Positions 1-11,805 of a stretch of 64,000 bases of DNA are shown piece after piece. Below the pieces are notes generated by a model. It did no database searches. It was not told the origin of the DNA and saw only the letters and a list, made by a program, of their open reading frames with translations. The DNA comes from Hericium rajendrae. Its lineage: Eukaryota > Basidiomycota > Agaricomycetes > Russulales > Hericiaceae. Location of the stretch: NCBI GenBank assembly GCA_033439255.1, contig CM065881.1, positions 2,108,001-2,172,000 on the forward strand. Direction: 5' to 3'. Position 1 is the stretch's first letter. Each line of letters begins with the position of its first letter. The translations under genes and the position numbers were made by a program.

Positions 1-63
1 CTTGACATCTTCTCACCGCGCCCGATCCGGACTGTCTGCTGACTGGCACACCCCTGCATGCAG

Positions 64-1207
64 ACACCACGCGCGCAACGCACGTCAACCGACGCTCAGA
101 CCTGGGAGTTCTCACACCACAAGTTCCTGCGCGGGCGCCCAGATCTGCTCGAGGAGATCAAGCGGAAGGCACTCGAGCCCGATCCGTCCGTGAAGCACCG
201 CGTCGAGCTACCGGGCGAGGTCGCCGCGCAGCTTTCGCAGATGCGCGAGGAGAACCGCCGGGTGAGCGGCGCGCTCAGCGCGGAGAAGGCCAAGGTCGAG
301 CGACTCGCGCTCGTGACCAAGTCGCTGTACGACGTCGTGGAGAAGAACTTCCCTGGCTGGCGTAAGTGGTATATTTTGCGCGCGGTGGACGACTGGATGC
401 TCATTTTCTGATTTAATTCTGTCTGACCACGCGCGCCTCGACAACTGTCTCCGCTGTCTTCGCTTCTCTGACGTAATGCGAATGTCTAAATTGGCTTCTC
501 CGTTGCCCATTCTCGACGTCTCCGCCCCTTCTCCTCGGCCCTGAACACCCGGTTCGCGCCCGGACCGATCTGCAGTCCCGACGCCGTTCCCCACCGACAT
601 CCTCGAACCGAGCGACAACCCGAACATCTACGTGACCTCCCCCACCATGATCGTCCCTTCGCAGGGCCACCAGCAGCATGGGCTCCCCATGTCTGGCCTC
701 TCGAGCGCCAGCGCGTCGCTGCACTCGCTCAGCCCCGGCTCGAGCCCTACGACAGGCGACTTCCCTGCACACGTCCACGCGCACCACCACGCGCACGCGC
801 CGCACACGCTTTCACGCCAGCAGTCCTTCCAGCACGGCTACGAGCACCTCGGCCCGCCTCACAGCCGCTTCGATACCCCGCTCTCGACGCCGCTCCCGCC
901 ATCGCCCGGACCCGGCCCCGGCGCGCCCATGGACTTCGGCGACGAGCAGGGCCGCAAGCGTCAGCGCACAGGCGCGGGCCAGGGCGAGGCGAAGCGCCTC
1001 TCGCGCGCACGCAGCGACAGCGCGCCGCTTGGGTACGGCGGGATGAGCGTTGGCATGGGAGGCAGCTGGGCCGCGACGCGCCCGCGGAGCGGCAGCGGGC
1101 TCGTCGTGCGCCCGCCGCGCAACGACGTCAACATGGGCCCGATGGCGATCCCGAACATCGGGCGCGCTGTCAACCAGAACCTCACGAAGCAGTCGCCGGG
1201 GCCGTGA
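64..1207 (+). CDS. Heat-shock-factor-type transcription factor, 3' part
   Basis: The first complete exon (64-361) encodes the end of an HSF-type DNA-binding domain: the stretch TWEFSHHKFLRGRPDLLEEI is the conserved wing and last helix, preceded by TPRAQRTSTDAQ, which normally follows a VNK motif in the exon outside the window. A heptad-like segment follows (residues such as LPGEVAAQLSQMREENRRV), probably the oligomerisation coiled coil. The intron at 362-575 (GT to CTGCAG) joins phase 1 and continues into a low-complexity tail rich in Ser, His, Pro and Gly with a basic patch (GRKRQRTG, possibly nuclear localising), ending at TGA 1205-1207. Known role of the family: trimeric nuclear activators binding nGAAn repeats in stress genes. 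Only the C-terminal part is in the window, so I cannot tell Hsf1 from Sfl1- or Skn7-type relatives. At 214 bp the intron is long for this window. Confidence 0.85.
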
Positions 1208-3418
1208 GGCTGCCAGTCAAAAGTGATGTCTTTTGGGAGGATGGAAGGGTGGCCTGTGCTGGCCTGTTACTCCATCGCGTCTGTCGCGCTTTCTTGTCTT
1301 CGTTTCCGGTCTCTCGCAATGTCTCGCAAAAGCATGCATGGCGCGCGCGCCGTGCATCCGTCTCCAACTGCCGTCTTTCCTTGTACACCCGCCCGTGCTT
1401 GAACCGCACAAAGCAGCTTTCATCCTTGCTTATACCATCGGGTTTATAAATACCGCCCACTCCTCATCCACGTCTCCTGTGTATTCTGTTTTCGGCGCCA
1501 TGCCCGTGTTCCATCGTCTCACAGCATCATCGGACATCCGCGTACACCGCTCGCTGTACACCACCCTCTTTCGTTCGTTCGCGTTTTGCTGTTGTCGTGC
1601 TTCATCTTCCGCTTCTTTGTCTATTTTTCGCCGTGCCGCCTGTGCTCATATCCCGCTTTCACGCAATGTGCGTCTATACCGCGCCGCCACATAACCCATA
1701 GATTTGTATGATCACCCCCACCCCCGCTACAGACAGAAAACCCGCCGTGCATCGTGTTGCCACATGTATAGAAGCCGTCTCTTTGTTCTTGAATGCAGTT
1801 TGCATTAGCATACCCCCATCCCTTCCGCGTCGCTGCTGTGTGGTCGAGGCGATGGACCGCCGACTGATTGATTGATTGACAGGTGGGGAGCTCTTGTCGT
1901 CCTGCGGACAGACGGAGATCGGAGCGCTTGATGGGCAGGCTGGCAGGCAGGCTGCCCGGTGTCCTAACAATCAACGTTCGCACCCCATCTTCCGAGTTGG
2001 CGATGGAATGCTTGATGGTCAGACTGTCAACAGAGCCTTACGGCACACACTGCAGTTACATTAAAGCATCTTGCGCCTCGGGAACTGTACCACAGAAAAA
2101 CGTCCCAGATTCGTCGCTACACACCCGCGGCGCATCTGCATTGCCATCTGTCGCGCACGGCAGACGCCCCAGGGCAATTCGGACGACGGCGATCGTGCTC
2201 TCCTGCGGCATGCTGCTGCGCGGATCTGCCGTAAGTGTCCAGCGCGCGCCTCCGTCGCTGACCCGTGCTGAGTGTCAGCGCCAAGTCGCCGCTGTCAGAT
2301 GTTAATAGGTGCCCGCGATGGTTGTGCACGTATCGGACGTATCAGCGATATCAATCCGTCTGTGTGGGATGAACGTGATGAACGTCATCGTGGCCCACAT
2401 CGGGCGTGCGGTACGTGTTTGTGCAAGCTTATAGATTTACGATAGGTTGAATGGCGTCGAAGGACATGGGGGTCTGGTATCCCATGGTGCGAAATTCCGT
2501 CTCGTCGGCCAGTATAAGTCTCCAAGGCATGGAGAAATTGTCGTGAAGTAACGATATAACAGGCATTGATTGTTCGATTGCAGAACGCGATGAATCAGGC
2601 CGCGTCGCAGAACCGGACATCGGCGCGATGGAGAAACGGTCGGGGGAGATGTGGATTTGACTGTGGCACCAACGAGCGCTGTGGAACGCGAAGTCCGTGC
2701 TCACCTGCAATCGTGAGTGGCGGCCATCGGGACATGAGAAAATGAAGCAGGCTTTGGTCGGCGCCGTGGGACTAAGGGCATTTCGTCCGAGCCCCCGAGT
2801 GAGGAGAGGTTGGAGCTTGTGTGACGTAGGCCAGAGCCAGTCTAGAGATTTTTCTCCCGTCAGACCCGCGATCACCAGCCGAGTTAAGGAAACACGTACA
2901 GCGGCTGGGACCGTCACCGGAAATGAACCAGAAAAACGGAATGGATCGGGGCGGCCTGCGACCGCATGGATCTTCCCCGATCAGTCGGGGTAAATCATAA
3001 GACGGAGGAGAGGGATGGCAAAGGGGAACGCCACTTCGGAGACACAAGACATGCAGTCTCGTGCACGTATTAACCAAAGGTCGGCTCGGATCCCAATGCG
3101 AGCGACCGTTGCAGTTCTGACAGGCAGTTGAGGTACGTCAGGTCTCCTGCGACTAAGACGAGATCCTCGCCCGCACCATGCCATCATATCTCGGGAGGCT
3201 TCCTGGGGACATGAATTTCTGTCATTCATGAAAGGCATCAGAAGGAATGGAAAGAAAATGCCATAGTGCACCGTATTTTACAGACAGCGACAAGAAAGAG
3301 ATACGGTATGCAGGACGTAAGCAACGTCCGTCTAGCGGACCAAGCAAAGGTCTCGAGACCGACGGAGAACAAACGGGTAAACGTACTGCGGCTGCGATCA
3401 AAATGGTCGAAATCGCAA
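1208..3418. other. Intergenic stretch with no gene recognised
   Basis: It holds the HSF gene's 3' flank. A TATAAATA motif at 1445-1452 lies about 50 bp before ATG 1500, which opens a 64-codon frame without recognisable features. On the minus strand, open stretches at about 2430-2900 and 3060-3180 have protein-like composition (the second reads LVLVAGDLTYLNCLSELQRS before a stop), but I found no splice chain or homology joining them. They could be exons of an unrecognised minus-strand gene or chance. Confidence 0.3.
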
Positions 3419-4389
3419 TCAAGGCGCGCGACCGTTGGTTTCGGCCTGGGCGTACTCGAGTCCGGGTCCATGGGCATGCTATCATGGGCCGATCGCCGCA
3501 CGCGATATATGTAGAAAAGGTAACAGATGATGACAATCAGTAATGCGTTTTTACAATGGCCTTTCGCGGGCATGCCTCAAAAGCGGAAGAGCAAGCGCAA
3601 AGGGACAATAGAATTGAGAAACTCACCTCTACGGCGTGTGCATCCCTCCATGCGCGCTCTCCATTGGTAATTCCATTGCCGTTCCCGTTTCCGTTCATGT
3701 ACGGAGACGGCCGTGAGCGCGAACGCGAGTAATGAGCCTCGTGCTCGACGGCATTTGGGTAGAAAGCGCTGGGGTCGTAAGGATGTGGATTCTGGTTGGC
3801 ATGAGGATGGACAGCGGGTTCGGCCATGTAGGGAAGTAAATCCGGGGTCAAATTACTTGTGAGAACGGCATCGAGGAGCATACTAGTGTAGTACGGCAAG
3901 TATATCAGCCTGGAAAATAGACAGGCACATGAGAGTGGCATGCATACTCAAGCTCAGCCTGCATTTTTCGCTCTTTGTCTGCTGCTATGAGAAGAGCGCG
4001 TTCATGGTCCTCATGGATCTGCAACATCACATAGGCACGTAGTGATAAGCGTACTGGGACGCGTCGAAGATGTCGGGCACGTACGGCATTAATTTGCTCA
4101 TAGCGCTCTCGTAGAGCTTGGAATCTGATGTGTATCGTTAAGATTTTTCAGTCCTAGAATGTGGAAAGCGTTATGAACGGACTTGTCTTTATACCTGACC
4201 TGCCGCTGAGGCTGGAACTGTTGACTCAAGTTGGGCTGCTGAACCAAGTCAGTAATGGTCTTCGCAAACAGAGCATTAAATAGACACGAGTGGCCCTTAT
4301 CTTACCCTTGCCCGTTCTTCAGATTTGACTACGACATTTGTATGCGCAGGAATGAAGGAAGAGATGGTGGTGGAGGCAGAATGGTCCAT
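3419..4389 (-). CDS. Small orphan protein, Asn/His/Pro-rich with a helical N-terminal half
   Basis: Not a family I recognise. The start MDHSASTTISSF is followed by introns with good borders and matching phase: about 4310-4250 (GTAAGA to TTCAG), about 4196-4130 (GTATAA to CATCAG) and about 3935-3905 (GTATGC to TTCCAG). A 42-base segment ending in TTGCAG (about 4060-4020) could be spliced or read through, since both keep frame. The exons read FQALRERYEQINAVRARHLR and HEDHERALLIAADKERKM, probably a helix or coiled coil. Next come MLLDAVLTSNLTPDLLPYM and a His/Asn/Pro-rich tail with an Arg-Ser run (HYSRSRSRPS) and a GNGNGNG tract. A last intron (GTGAGT to GATAG) leads to HAHGPGLEYAQAETNGRAP and TGA at 3419-3421. 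The consistent phases support a real gene of roughly 210-225 residues. The charged, disordered tail suggests a nuclear or RNA-linked protein, which is inference only. Confidence 0.6.
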
Positions 4390-4425
4390 GGGTAAACAGA
4401 TACAAAGCAACGCGAGGCTGCACTG

Positions 4426-5880
4426 ATGCCATCTTGTCGTGTTCTTTGTTTGCCGTCATCAACGCTTCAACAACAGGCCTCTAAAGGTCTCTACTTAGGT
4501 GCAACCAACCCGGCAGGTGAAGCTATCCACCATCGGCATTATGAAACTGTTCTCCGAACCAGGTTGGTGTACACTCAGTGTCCTTTTTCTATGCATTTCA
4601 CAGCGCTTTTCGTATCTTTCAGCGTGCTTTAGTCCTTCCGTCCGGAGGGATATTCTACGCACATGGGGTGAACCTTTTCGATCTTTCATGTTGCTGCTCA
4701 GCTTCTCACACACTTACAGTCAACTATGGTGGTGCCATCGCGAGATCGAAGGAGGAAGCGAGACATGCAGTCTTTTACTTCTGCAATGGCCTGAAGGATC
4801 CGTGGGTTCAGCCGTATGATTCCTTACCTCCGAGAATACTCTTGTTCGTTAATTGACGCATATTCGTAGATTGTCTGCGAGAGCCGTCGTCGTTGGTGCC
4901 TTGTATTTCTCTGAGTGCTTGGTGACTCTAATGCGTCTCCTCCAAGGCTTTCGACGCCAGCTGGATCGAAGATTCGATTGAAGGGCGATTCCGTTTGCCT
5001 GTTGGGAAATACGTGCTTGACGGTAGGTCACCATTGAGTCGTGCCATTCATGTTGCACTGAAAAGTATACGGTTCAGAGTATTTCGTTGGATCTGTTTCT
5101 GTCCCTCGACATGACATCTCAACTAGCAAGGTCATCCTTAAGCCTGATCCTCGATCGAAGAAACGTGCCCTCAGGGATTCGTCCTCTCCACAGTCTGGTT
5201 TGCGTCCCATCAAAAGACAGCGCATACATGAACGTTCTACTTCACCTTCGAAACTAGATAAGAAGTCTGCCAACGATAGCGATGCGACCGTAACGACGGA
5301 CCTTGGCGATGTGCTTCCTGAAAAAGACGTCGCCGGTGAAATTCACCTCCCCAAGAAGTCGAAAATATCTGGATCCACTATCAGACACCTTGATCTTGCT
5401 GTTGAACGCGCTCGTTTCCGGCAGTCTGCCCAGGCTCTTCCTCGTACCCGTAGCCTTCGTTTTTCTTCTATGCCGTCGAGACTGGATTCTGGCTCTGGGA
5501 ATACTTTCTCTCGATCAGAGCCTACAGACGAAGACAAGAAGGAAGAGGAGGCCGTCATTCATTGTCTCACTTCGTCGGCCAAGCCACCTCCAGTCACGGA
5601 GAGAATCACTGCATCTTCCAATCTGACTCGACAGAACTCTGCTCAGCCTTCATCTCTCCGTCCGCGGATGTCCAGCGCTAGTCACATCGGCTTTCTGGAA
5701 CGCATATACGACAGTTCGAGCGCCCCTTCTACGTCGCTTTCGGGCTCTCGAGAGCCTCGCCGCTTCTCAGCTGCCTCGGTACTCAGCGCCTTGCGATGTA
5801 TCCCGACCCACCATGCTTGTGTCTTTGAACCTGGGAAGAAGCACTTCGGGCAAGTTTTTACCGTGCTAGCGATCGACTAG
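4426..5880 (+). CDS. BRCT-domain protein, orphan architecture
   Basis: Exon 1 (4426-4562) joins at phase 2 through a 41-bp intron (4563-4603) to an exon reading ALVLPSGGIFYAHGVNLFDL and NYGGAIARSKEEARHAVF. Two further introns, the second at 5023-5077, bring in VVVGFDASWIEDSIEGRFRL and PVGKYVLD. These are the marks of a BRCT repeat: the YGG turn, the W-I-x-D-S-I helix, and the closing LP..Y. The long last exon is Ser/Arg/Lys-rich and probably disordered, with basic patches (PRSKKR, RPIKRQR) fitting nuclear import. It ends at TAG 5878-5880. BRCT domains bind phosphopeptides or partner BRCTs in DNA-damage and telomere proteins. A single N-terminal BRCT is also found in Rap1, but I see no Myb domain. 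Alternatively the frame leaves at a GC donor (GCAAGT near 5850) into exons of the next stretch. Its ATG is only 36 bp from the divergent neighbour's ATG, so the true start may differ. Confidence 0.7.
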
Positions 5881-7347
5881 CCCGATGGCACACTCAGCAG
5901 ATGCATTGACACTACACCTCAAAGTCTGGGGAAACTTCGAGACCGGATTGCCCATAGCAGGGTGATGGGTGGAACACATCGGGTGCTTAATGGCCGTCGG
6001 ATTAAATGTATTGGCAGGTTGAGAAGAGAAGGCACCTGGGATGATGTACTAAGCTTCTTTAGGCGTCTTTCGAATCCAAGTAAAAGCGCTCGAGCATTCA
6101 TATGTTGGCCCAACGTTCTTCTCCTATTCCATTCCTCATCTCCGCACTCCTCTCAGAAGAAATGAGCGAAGCAGGCGGTAACCCTTCTTTCCTTCAGAAA
6201 CCCATTTCGACTGGTTATGGTCTGTCAGTGTTTCACATGAATAGTCAAGTAGCTTTGCTCGGGGAAAATGCTACAGGTCGGACACAATGACTGGGACAGG
6301 TAGGCTCTGTCCGTATACACATTTACATGATCAAAGTCAAACAACAGTATTAACTGCTTTTTTTAGCAACAAATTAACTCCGGCGCCGCTGGAAAATCTT
6401 CGAAGGATATCAGGACTGGGGTACGCGCGACTGTGATCTTTAATAGTCATGTTGCTCATCCTCGCTTTCATCACATCAAAGAGGGACCAGCGTTGCATGT
6501 ATAGTCTTCCTAGCACATCCCTGACCCAGCTGAGGGTCCTGCAAGCTGCCAAAAGGTTCCAAACGCTGAAGATATAGCTGCTGATATTTACCCGACCTCC
6601 TCTCCGTAGGCCTAGCTTTTTTTCGTATAACTTATCATTCTCATGCTGTCGTCGCCTTCGGATTCCTCATGAACACATTCTGATCACTCGTTTCGCCGAT
6701 CTGCTCGCTCTCGGAGGCTGGCTGCTCATAGAAGGCGTAGTCGTGTCAAGTTTTCGCAAGTTCACGGTGATGTTCCCGCTCTGAAGCAATGCATGGAGGC
6801 CCTTCACAGTTATATACAAACTGATAATCCAATGAGCGCATGGGCACACTCCTTGAGAAGGAATTGCACGAAGCCGGTAAATTTAGCGAAGGACATGTAC
6901 AGAAGAGCGATTTGTCTATCAATCAGGTGAATCGCATGCTATAGATGTACATATTGAATCGGAAAGCTGACCGCTATTTTTTTAGACACAATGGAAACGG
7001 GATGGTTTAGGCCTACCTTAAACCGGTTGCTCCCGGGCTACATGCTTGTGATCTGACCGAGGATGTACAACATAAGCTTTTGAAGAAGGTCGAAACAGTG
7101 TCCTGGAGGGTGAACGTCGATTTTTACTTCACATGGTCTCGCAAGGTGTAGTGCCTCGTGCCAATCTCGACCAACTCAAATACATCGTCTTTTCTTCAAG
7201 CCTCCTGCCAACAAGAATGAGTCGATTCGCACGTCGCTTCGAGTCCTCGGTATCTCCGAACCGAAGATAAACTACAAGTACAGTACAGTTGAGGTGTTCG
7301 ATATACGACTAGGTATGTATATCACTGCCCTCTTCTCGTTTTCAGCC
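5881..7347 (+). other. Unresolved stretch with coding-like segments
   Basis: Several plus-strand segments look translated but I could not chain them. Position 6839 opens with ATG: MGTLLEKELHEAGKFSEGHV, then a GTGAAT donor near 6926 and an acceptor after a T run near 6990. An acceptor-like AACATAAG near 7076 precedes AFEEGRNSVLEGERRFLLHM and GVVPRANLDQLKYIVF, which closes near 7272. Either these are 3' exons of the BRCT gene or they belong to a separate small gene. No domain was recognised. Confidence 0.3.
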
Positions 7348-9126
7348 TTATGCTCTCGGATCCCACCTAATCTGCGGCACCAGCTCCAGTAAGCGTTTGA
7401 CGAACCATTGTTCTTGAATAGCCGGCCTTTTTTTAATACAAATTGTCCGAATGGGCCTGGCCTTCTGGCGCGCTTCCATCTGCTTCATGAAGGCATGCGC
7501 AATCTCTGAACCTTGCCCCCCGGCCGCTGGACCAAGTCTGACAAACGAGGCCCCAGGCCCATCCAAAATGAGACAGTGCAGGTTCTCAAGGAACAGCACG
7601 TCCTGTTCGCGGTCAATGTGCGTAGCAAGCGCCGTGCAGAAGTTCAGAACTAGTGGACGGTCGGCATTGAATCGGACTTTCTTGACCGCTCTGCACCACC
7701 CCAGGACGTCGATCCACTCCTGCATTGACCAATCTGGTCCAGTGTATTGAACGCTTGTCACGATTTCGAGATGCCGGATGCTCTCTGTCGGGAGTCTGCG
7801 ACAGAGAGTAGTTATGAAAATCCATAATGATTCGCTCGGATCCTCTGTGCAGGGAAGTTGGAGAGTATAAGAAAGTTGAGTCTTTATATCATTCTCTTCC
7901 ATCCGTGAGGTACGAAACAAGGCTCGTAAGTCGTAGGCTTCTAAGGCCACCGATTGCAGAGCAGATATGCGGGCCTCTCTATCCACGTGGCCATGGAAAA
8001 AGGAGACGACTTCGGTGACATATCGTCTCTCCCCGGCTCCAGTGCATATCAGAGAAAGATTACAGGAAGAGGGGATCCTGAGGTATTCGGTCAGATAGGA
8101 GCAACGACTTATTTCGTCATCTAGCGTTAAAGACTTGAGACAAGGTAAATCCACAATGTTGTCGCCGAGAGAGGGCCTCGGTCGGGAAGGCAAACAACCA
8201 ACGAGGCTCAACGTCTCGAGGCTGGACATCGTACGAAGCGCGCTCAGCAGCTGGTGGAATGATGCTGTGGTAGAGCCATTATCGTTCCCAAGTAGTGGAT
8301 ACGACGGTCCATCGAGCCCGTCTTGGAGCTCGACCTTGAGATGCGTAAGGTTGCAGAGGATCGGAGCGGACCAAGGCATATAGACACTGTTCAGCTCAAC
8401 GATGCGAAGCCCAGGTGCGTGAGATTGGAATGTGTGTTCAGGTAGGCAGATATACGTGCGGCTTTGATAGCATAAACGAAGGCACTGTAGGGTGCTGGCC
8501 GGAGATGTGAGCATAGGCACCCAGATGGCTCGGGTGGGTACGGTAATGCAGATGTCACGAACATGGGACATGTGCTTGGAGACCTCTCCGGCGTAAGTGG
8601 CTGGCATGCCAGCTAGAGCATGGAAGCTGTCGAACTTGAGAGAGATAGGAGCCGATTTTGCGCGCGTAAGCATTATCTTCAACCAACGTGCATTTAGGCC
8701 GTCGTGGATATTTGTCCACAGATGAGGATAGTGCAGGACTGTTTCTCGCCAGTATTTGCATACATGAGTTACTTGTATCCAGCCAAGCTCGGTATGTTCC
8801 TCATTCATCCATGGGAGGGCGTCGGTGCAAAATAGAAAAACACGGGCAAGAACCTCGGAGGGAAGGCAGCAGACCGGAGTGACGGCATTACGTTTGGTGC
8901 GCAATGCACACATTGCTAGATGCATAGCCGCTAATTCATCGTCTAACCGACGAGCCCATGCGGAACCGTCAGGGTTGTCGAGAGAACGTAGATCTTGGAT
9001 ATCAGCAACCCTCTGCCGAAGACAATGTGACCAAAACTCCATTGGGCTGTGCCTAGATAGGTCAGAGCGAACGCGTGGTAGCAATGCAATGGCAAACACA
9101 AACCTCGATATCGAATCGCTTTGCAT
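7348..9126 (-). CDS. F-box protein of the mushroom-expanded family
   Basis: Single-exon gene of about 592 codons. I chose the ATG at 9126 (MQSDSISRF) because the paralogs at 54341 and 62878 start with the same M-Q-x-x-S pattern; upstream in-frame codons are not ATG. A helical prelude (DDELAAMHLAMCALRTKRNA) leads to an F-box-like domain at about residues 80-140: LPSEVLARVFLFCTDALPW, then WIQVTHVCKYWRETVLHYPH and LWTNI. The rest is a Leu-rich repeat-like region (LRIVELNSVYMPWSAPIL, LETLSLVGCLPS), as in substrate-binding halves of SCF adaptors. F-box proteins bind Skp1 and recruit targets for ubiquitination. The substrate is unknown, and such families are large and variable in Agaricomycetes. 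The reading frame looks intact. A 5' leader exon may exist, since the codons just before the ATG (LRGSTSR) resemble those before the paralogs (LRRSS). Confidence 0.85.
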   Translation of the reverse strand: MQSDSISRFVFAIALLPRVRSDLSRHSPMEFWSHCLRQRVADIQDLRSLDNPDGSAWARRLDDELAAMHLAMCALRTKRNAVTPVCCLPSEVLARVFLFCTDALPWMNEEHTELGWIQVTHVCKYWRETVLHYPHLWTNIHDGLNARWLKIMLTRAKSAPISLKFDSFHALAGMPATYAGEVSKHMSHVRDICITVPTRAIWVPMLTSPASTLQCLRLCYQSRTYICLPEHTFQSHAPGLRIVELNSVYMPWSAPILCNLTHLKVELQDGLDGPSYPLLGNDNGSTTASFHQLLSALRTMSSLETLSLVGCLPSRPRPSLGDNIVDLPCLKSLTLDDEISRCSYLTEYLRIPSSCNLSLICTGAGERRYVTEVVSFFHGHVDREARISALQSVALEAYDLRALFRTSRMEENDIKTQLSYTLQLPCTEDPSESLWIFITTLCRRLPTESIRHLEIVTSVQYTGPDWSMQEWIDVLGWCRAVKKVRFNADRPLVLNFCTALATHIDREQDVLFLENLHCLILDGPGASFVRLGPAAGGQGSEIAHAFMKQMEARQKARPIRTICIKKRPAIQEQWFVKRLLELVPQIRWDPRA

Positions 9127-9803
9127 CCTGGAGGTCGATCCTCTGAGATCAAGAGCCTGGGGCACTTCAGACAACCACCAGCACGAGAGCAGTGGACCTT
9201 TTGGGTAGTCGATGGGAGGATCCTAGAAGATCGATGTGTTGAGGAACATCAGATGGAGTATTGTCAACATAAACCTCACCTTCCTCGAAGATGACTTCCT
9301 TTAGAGATAATGCTGCTCGCCGATCGTGGGGATCAGAGGACGAGGACGAGCTATTCGCGACAGTCGAAGAATTACAAGAAGTGGATTGGCCCACTGGTGA
9401 CGGTTCTCGGACACAATGACGGATGAGTCGAGTATTGTGTAGAGAAGAGCGGATGTCGAATTATAATTGTCGTTCCCCGTATGCCGTATGCAAGTGCAAA
9501 ACACGAATTGAACACGCCTCGGAGGTCTGCTCAGCCGTGAACAGGTTCAGAACTTGTAAATTTCGGACTTCCTAAATGACGCGCGCCTATCATACACGTG
9601 TAGGTGAACATCTGCCAGTGCAGTCCCTGCAACTTTTGTGAGTTATACTTTCAAGGAGCCGGAAATGCAAGCGAGCTACATCGCCAACCTGCAGAAACAA
9701 CAAACACAAAGCTCGCATCCAAGCAAACATGTAAAATTGAGACATGCAGCGGTATCATGCATAAGAAAATAGATCTAACCCAACCATACTAACGCACGCA
9801 CAC
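9127..9803. other. Intergenic, upstream of the F-box gene and downstream of YTP1
   Basis: A minus-strand open frame at 9167-9394 with a Ser run might be a 5' leader exon of the F-box gene, since a Ser-rich frame directly precedes its ATG. Nothing else recognisable is seen. Confidence 0.25.
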
Positions 9804-11805
9804 TCAATCCTCCTCGTCCTCCTCGCCAATTACATGCGGCACGCTCATCAGCGGGTGCGCAGGCTCTCCGACGCCACGCGCGTGCCCCGTCAGCCCCGTC
9901 GGCAGCCGCGAATACCACCCCCCAGTCGCGGCCGTTGGCGTCGTGAGCTCGATGCCGCCCTCTTCCTTTGCAGCGGAGGCGACATCAGGGCCGTTGCGCC
10001 CGCTGGTCGCGTAGAGCTGGATGAGGAAGAGGATGTGCGTATAGAACAGGAAGGCGATGCTATTGGATGGTTGGCATGGGAGATCTGGCAATGGAGCCGG
10101 AGTGGTTACCTGAACATTATGAGAATGTACGTGACGTGGTCCATTCCGTTGTCGTGCACGAAGCGCAATTCTTCGTCCGTGGCGGACATGAAGAGGAGCC
10201 TGAAAAGCAGATTAATACACAATCGACTTCCTCCTCTCAGAAAACGTACCCAGAGCAAACCAGCAGCTGAAAGAATAAACTCAGCATGGGTCACACCATC
10301 AGTGAAGATAAAACGTACGAAAGGTGGCAGATGTCTAAACGCCCTCCCTTTTGACGGCACCTCCTCTCTCCCGTTGCCATCTGCCAGCGTGTGCTCGCTC
10401 TGATTATCGTCGCCGCTCTCGATGGTGCCAGGCGGGGCGAACTTGGGCATGACGAAGCACACTTCGATGATACGGGTCACACCTGCGAGCATGAGGGTGT
10501 AACCGAACAGGCTGTGGACCTTCGTTGATATCATGAGTGCTTGCGAATGGTTAGACATCGCATATCCGGTGAGGATGATACTATGAGGAGGTAAGTATTT
10601 TAATTGAATGACGCGAGAGCAGCCTTACATTATGGCAGGAACAACGGTTCGCTGTAGAAGAACGTTAACAAATCGCGTGCATTAGGAAGGGCATTGTCCG
10701 TTACCTGATTATTGCGAGCTAAGAAAACGCCGAGAGAACCACCGCACCACCCTGCGAAGCGCACAATCAGACAAGCCCGCTATGAAAATTTCATGCACAT
10801 AGCCACGCACAAAGAACCCCAAGAATCCTGATAAAGACATGTAAGAAAGTATGAATGCAGGAAGACCGAATATGATACTCACGTATGCTGCATGTCTTTC
10901 ACAGACCATGACGAGCCGCGATGCTCAGTAAATGTGTTGACTACAAGGAAGACATAAGATATGATAATTTGTCGTCTGCGGTAGACTTACCGATGCCCTA
11001 GGACACGTTAAAGTAAATCATCATGGACAAACATATAATGCAACTCGGCCGCTTACCCAAAGAAGAATAACCCACGAATCCCACCACTCAGGACTACGAC
11101 CGCTTCGCCTGACCCACATCTCTCCGACAAGCAATAGGATGGCCATGATGATTCCATACGCAATGAATCCACTCCCCTGCAAGTGAGGTTTGAAAATCGT
11201 ACTTGTGTCGTGTCTCACAAGAACGCACCATAATGTAATGTGCGAGACATTGCCCCAAGTTATCGCCGCGGCAGTACCCTCTGAACGCGATTGCGCCAAA
11301 GAGCATCTGCACCCACCCAATAACCGGATATGCCTTTCCAACAATCCCATGGGCTTTCACGGCGTATGGGCGTAACGTCCGCTCGTGGAGGTGCAACTTC
11401 AGGTAGACCCCGAGCGCGAGCTGGAGGAAGATTGGGAGGAACATGATGTTCGCGAACTTGCCATGAGCCGAAGCTAAAAATTGGCGGCCTTTATGTGCGT
11501 GGCCCAGGATGTATCCGCCGATAGTCAATACAAATCCTGCACTCTGAATAGACAGGATAAGTGCCAAGAGGGGGTACAGAGATCGGAATTCGCACCTGCA
11601 GGGGTACATGCCAACGACTCCGCGATAGACCGAGAACCATGCCTATTGGGAACAGCACGCCCCAGATCGCCGCTTGGAGGAACATGTGGATCCATAGTAC
11701 GGCGTCGACGGGGGCGTTGCGAGCCTCCTCTGAGAGTTGTTCATGGTGGGAATGGGCGGACACGGCGAGCGCAAGGCTCAGTACAACAGCTGGTGCAAAC
11801 AACAT
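9804..11805 (-). CDS. YTP1: Ytp1-like multi-pass membrane protein
   Basis: The start [20 protein letters not shown] is a signal peptide followed by a His-rich segment. Next comes the Ytp1 N-terminal domain (DUF2427): [20 protein letters not shown], then [15 protein letters not shown]. Later exons carry [37 protein letters not shown] and [16 protein letters not shown], then the Ytp1 C-terminal domain with helices such as [19 protein letters not shown]. The gene ends in an acidic tail (VIGEEDEED) and TGA 9804-9806. Around eight short introns interrupt the reading frame; I did not fix every border. The His-containing paired helices resemble cytochrome b561-type membrane proteins. The family's biochemical role is not established, so I propose none. 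The ORF codons upstream of 11805 begin with GTG, hence the ATG at 11805 is preferred. Confidence 0.8.

Noticed and set aside
2429-3271. Minus-strand frames with protein-like stretches downstream of the small orphan
   Set aside because: No phase-consistent splice chain was found, and the orphan has its own stop at 3419; kept only as a note on the intergenic stretch.
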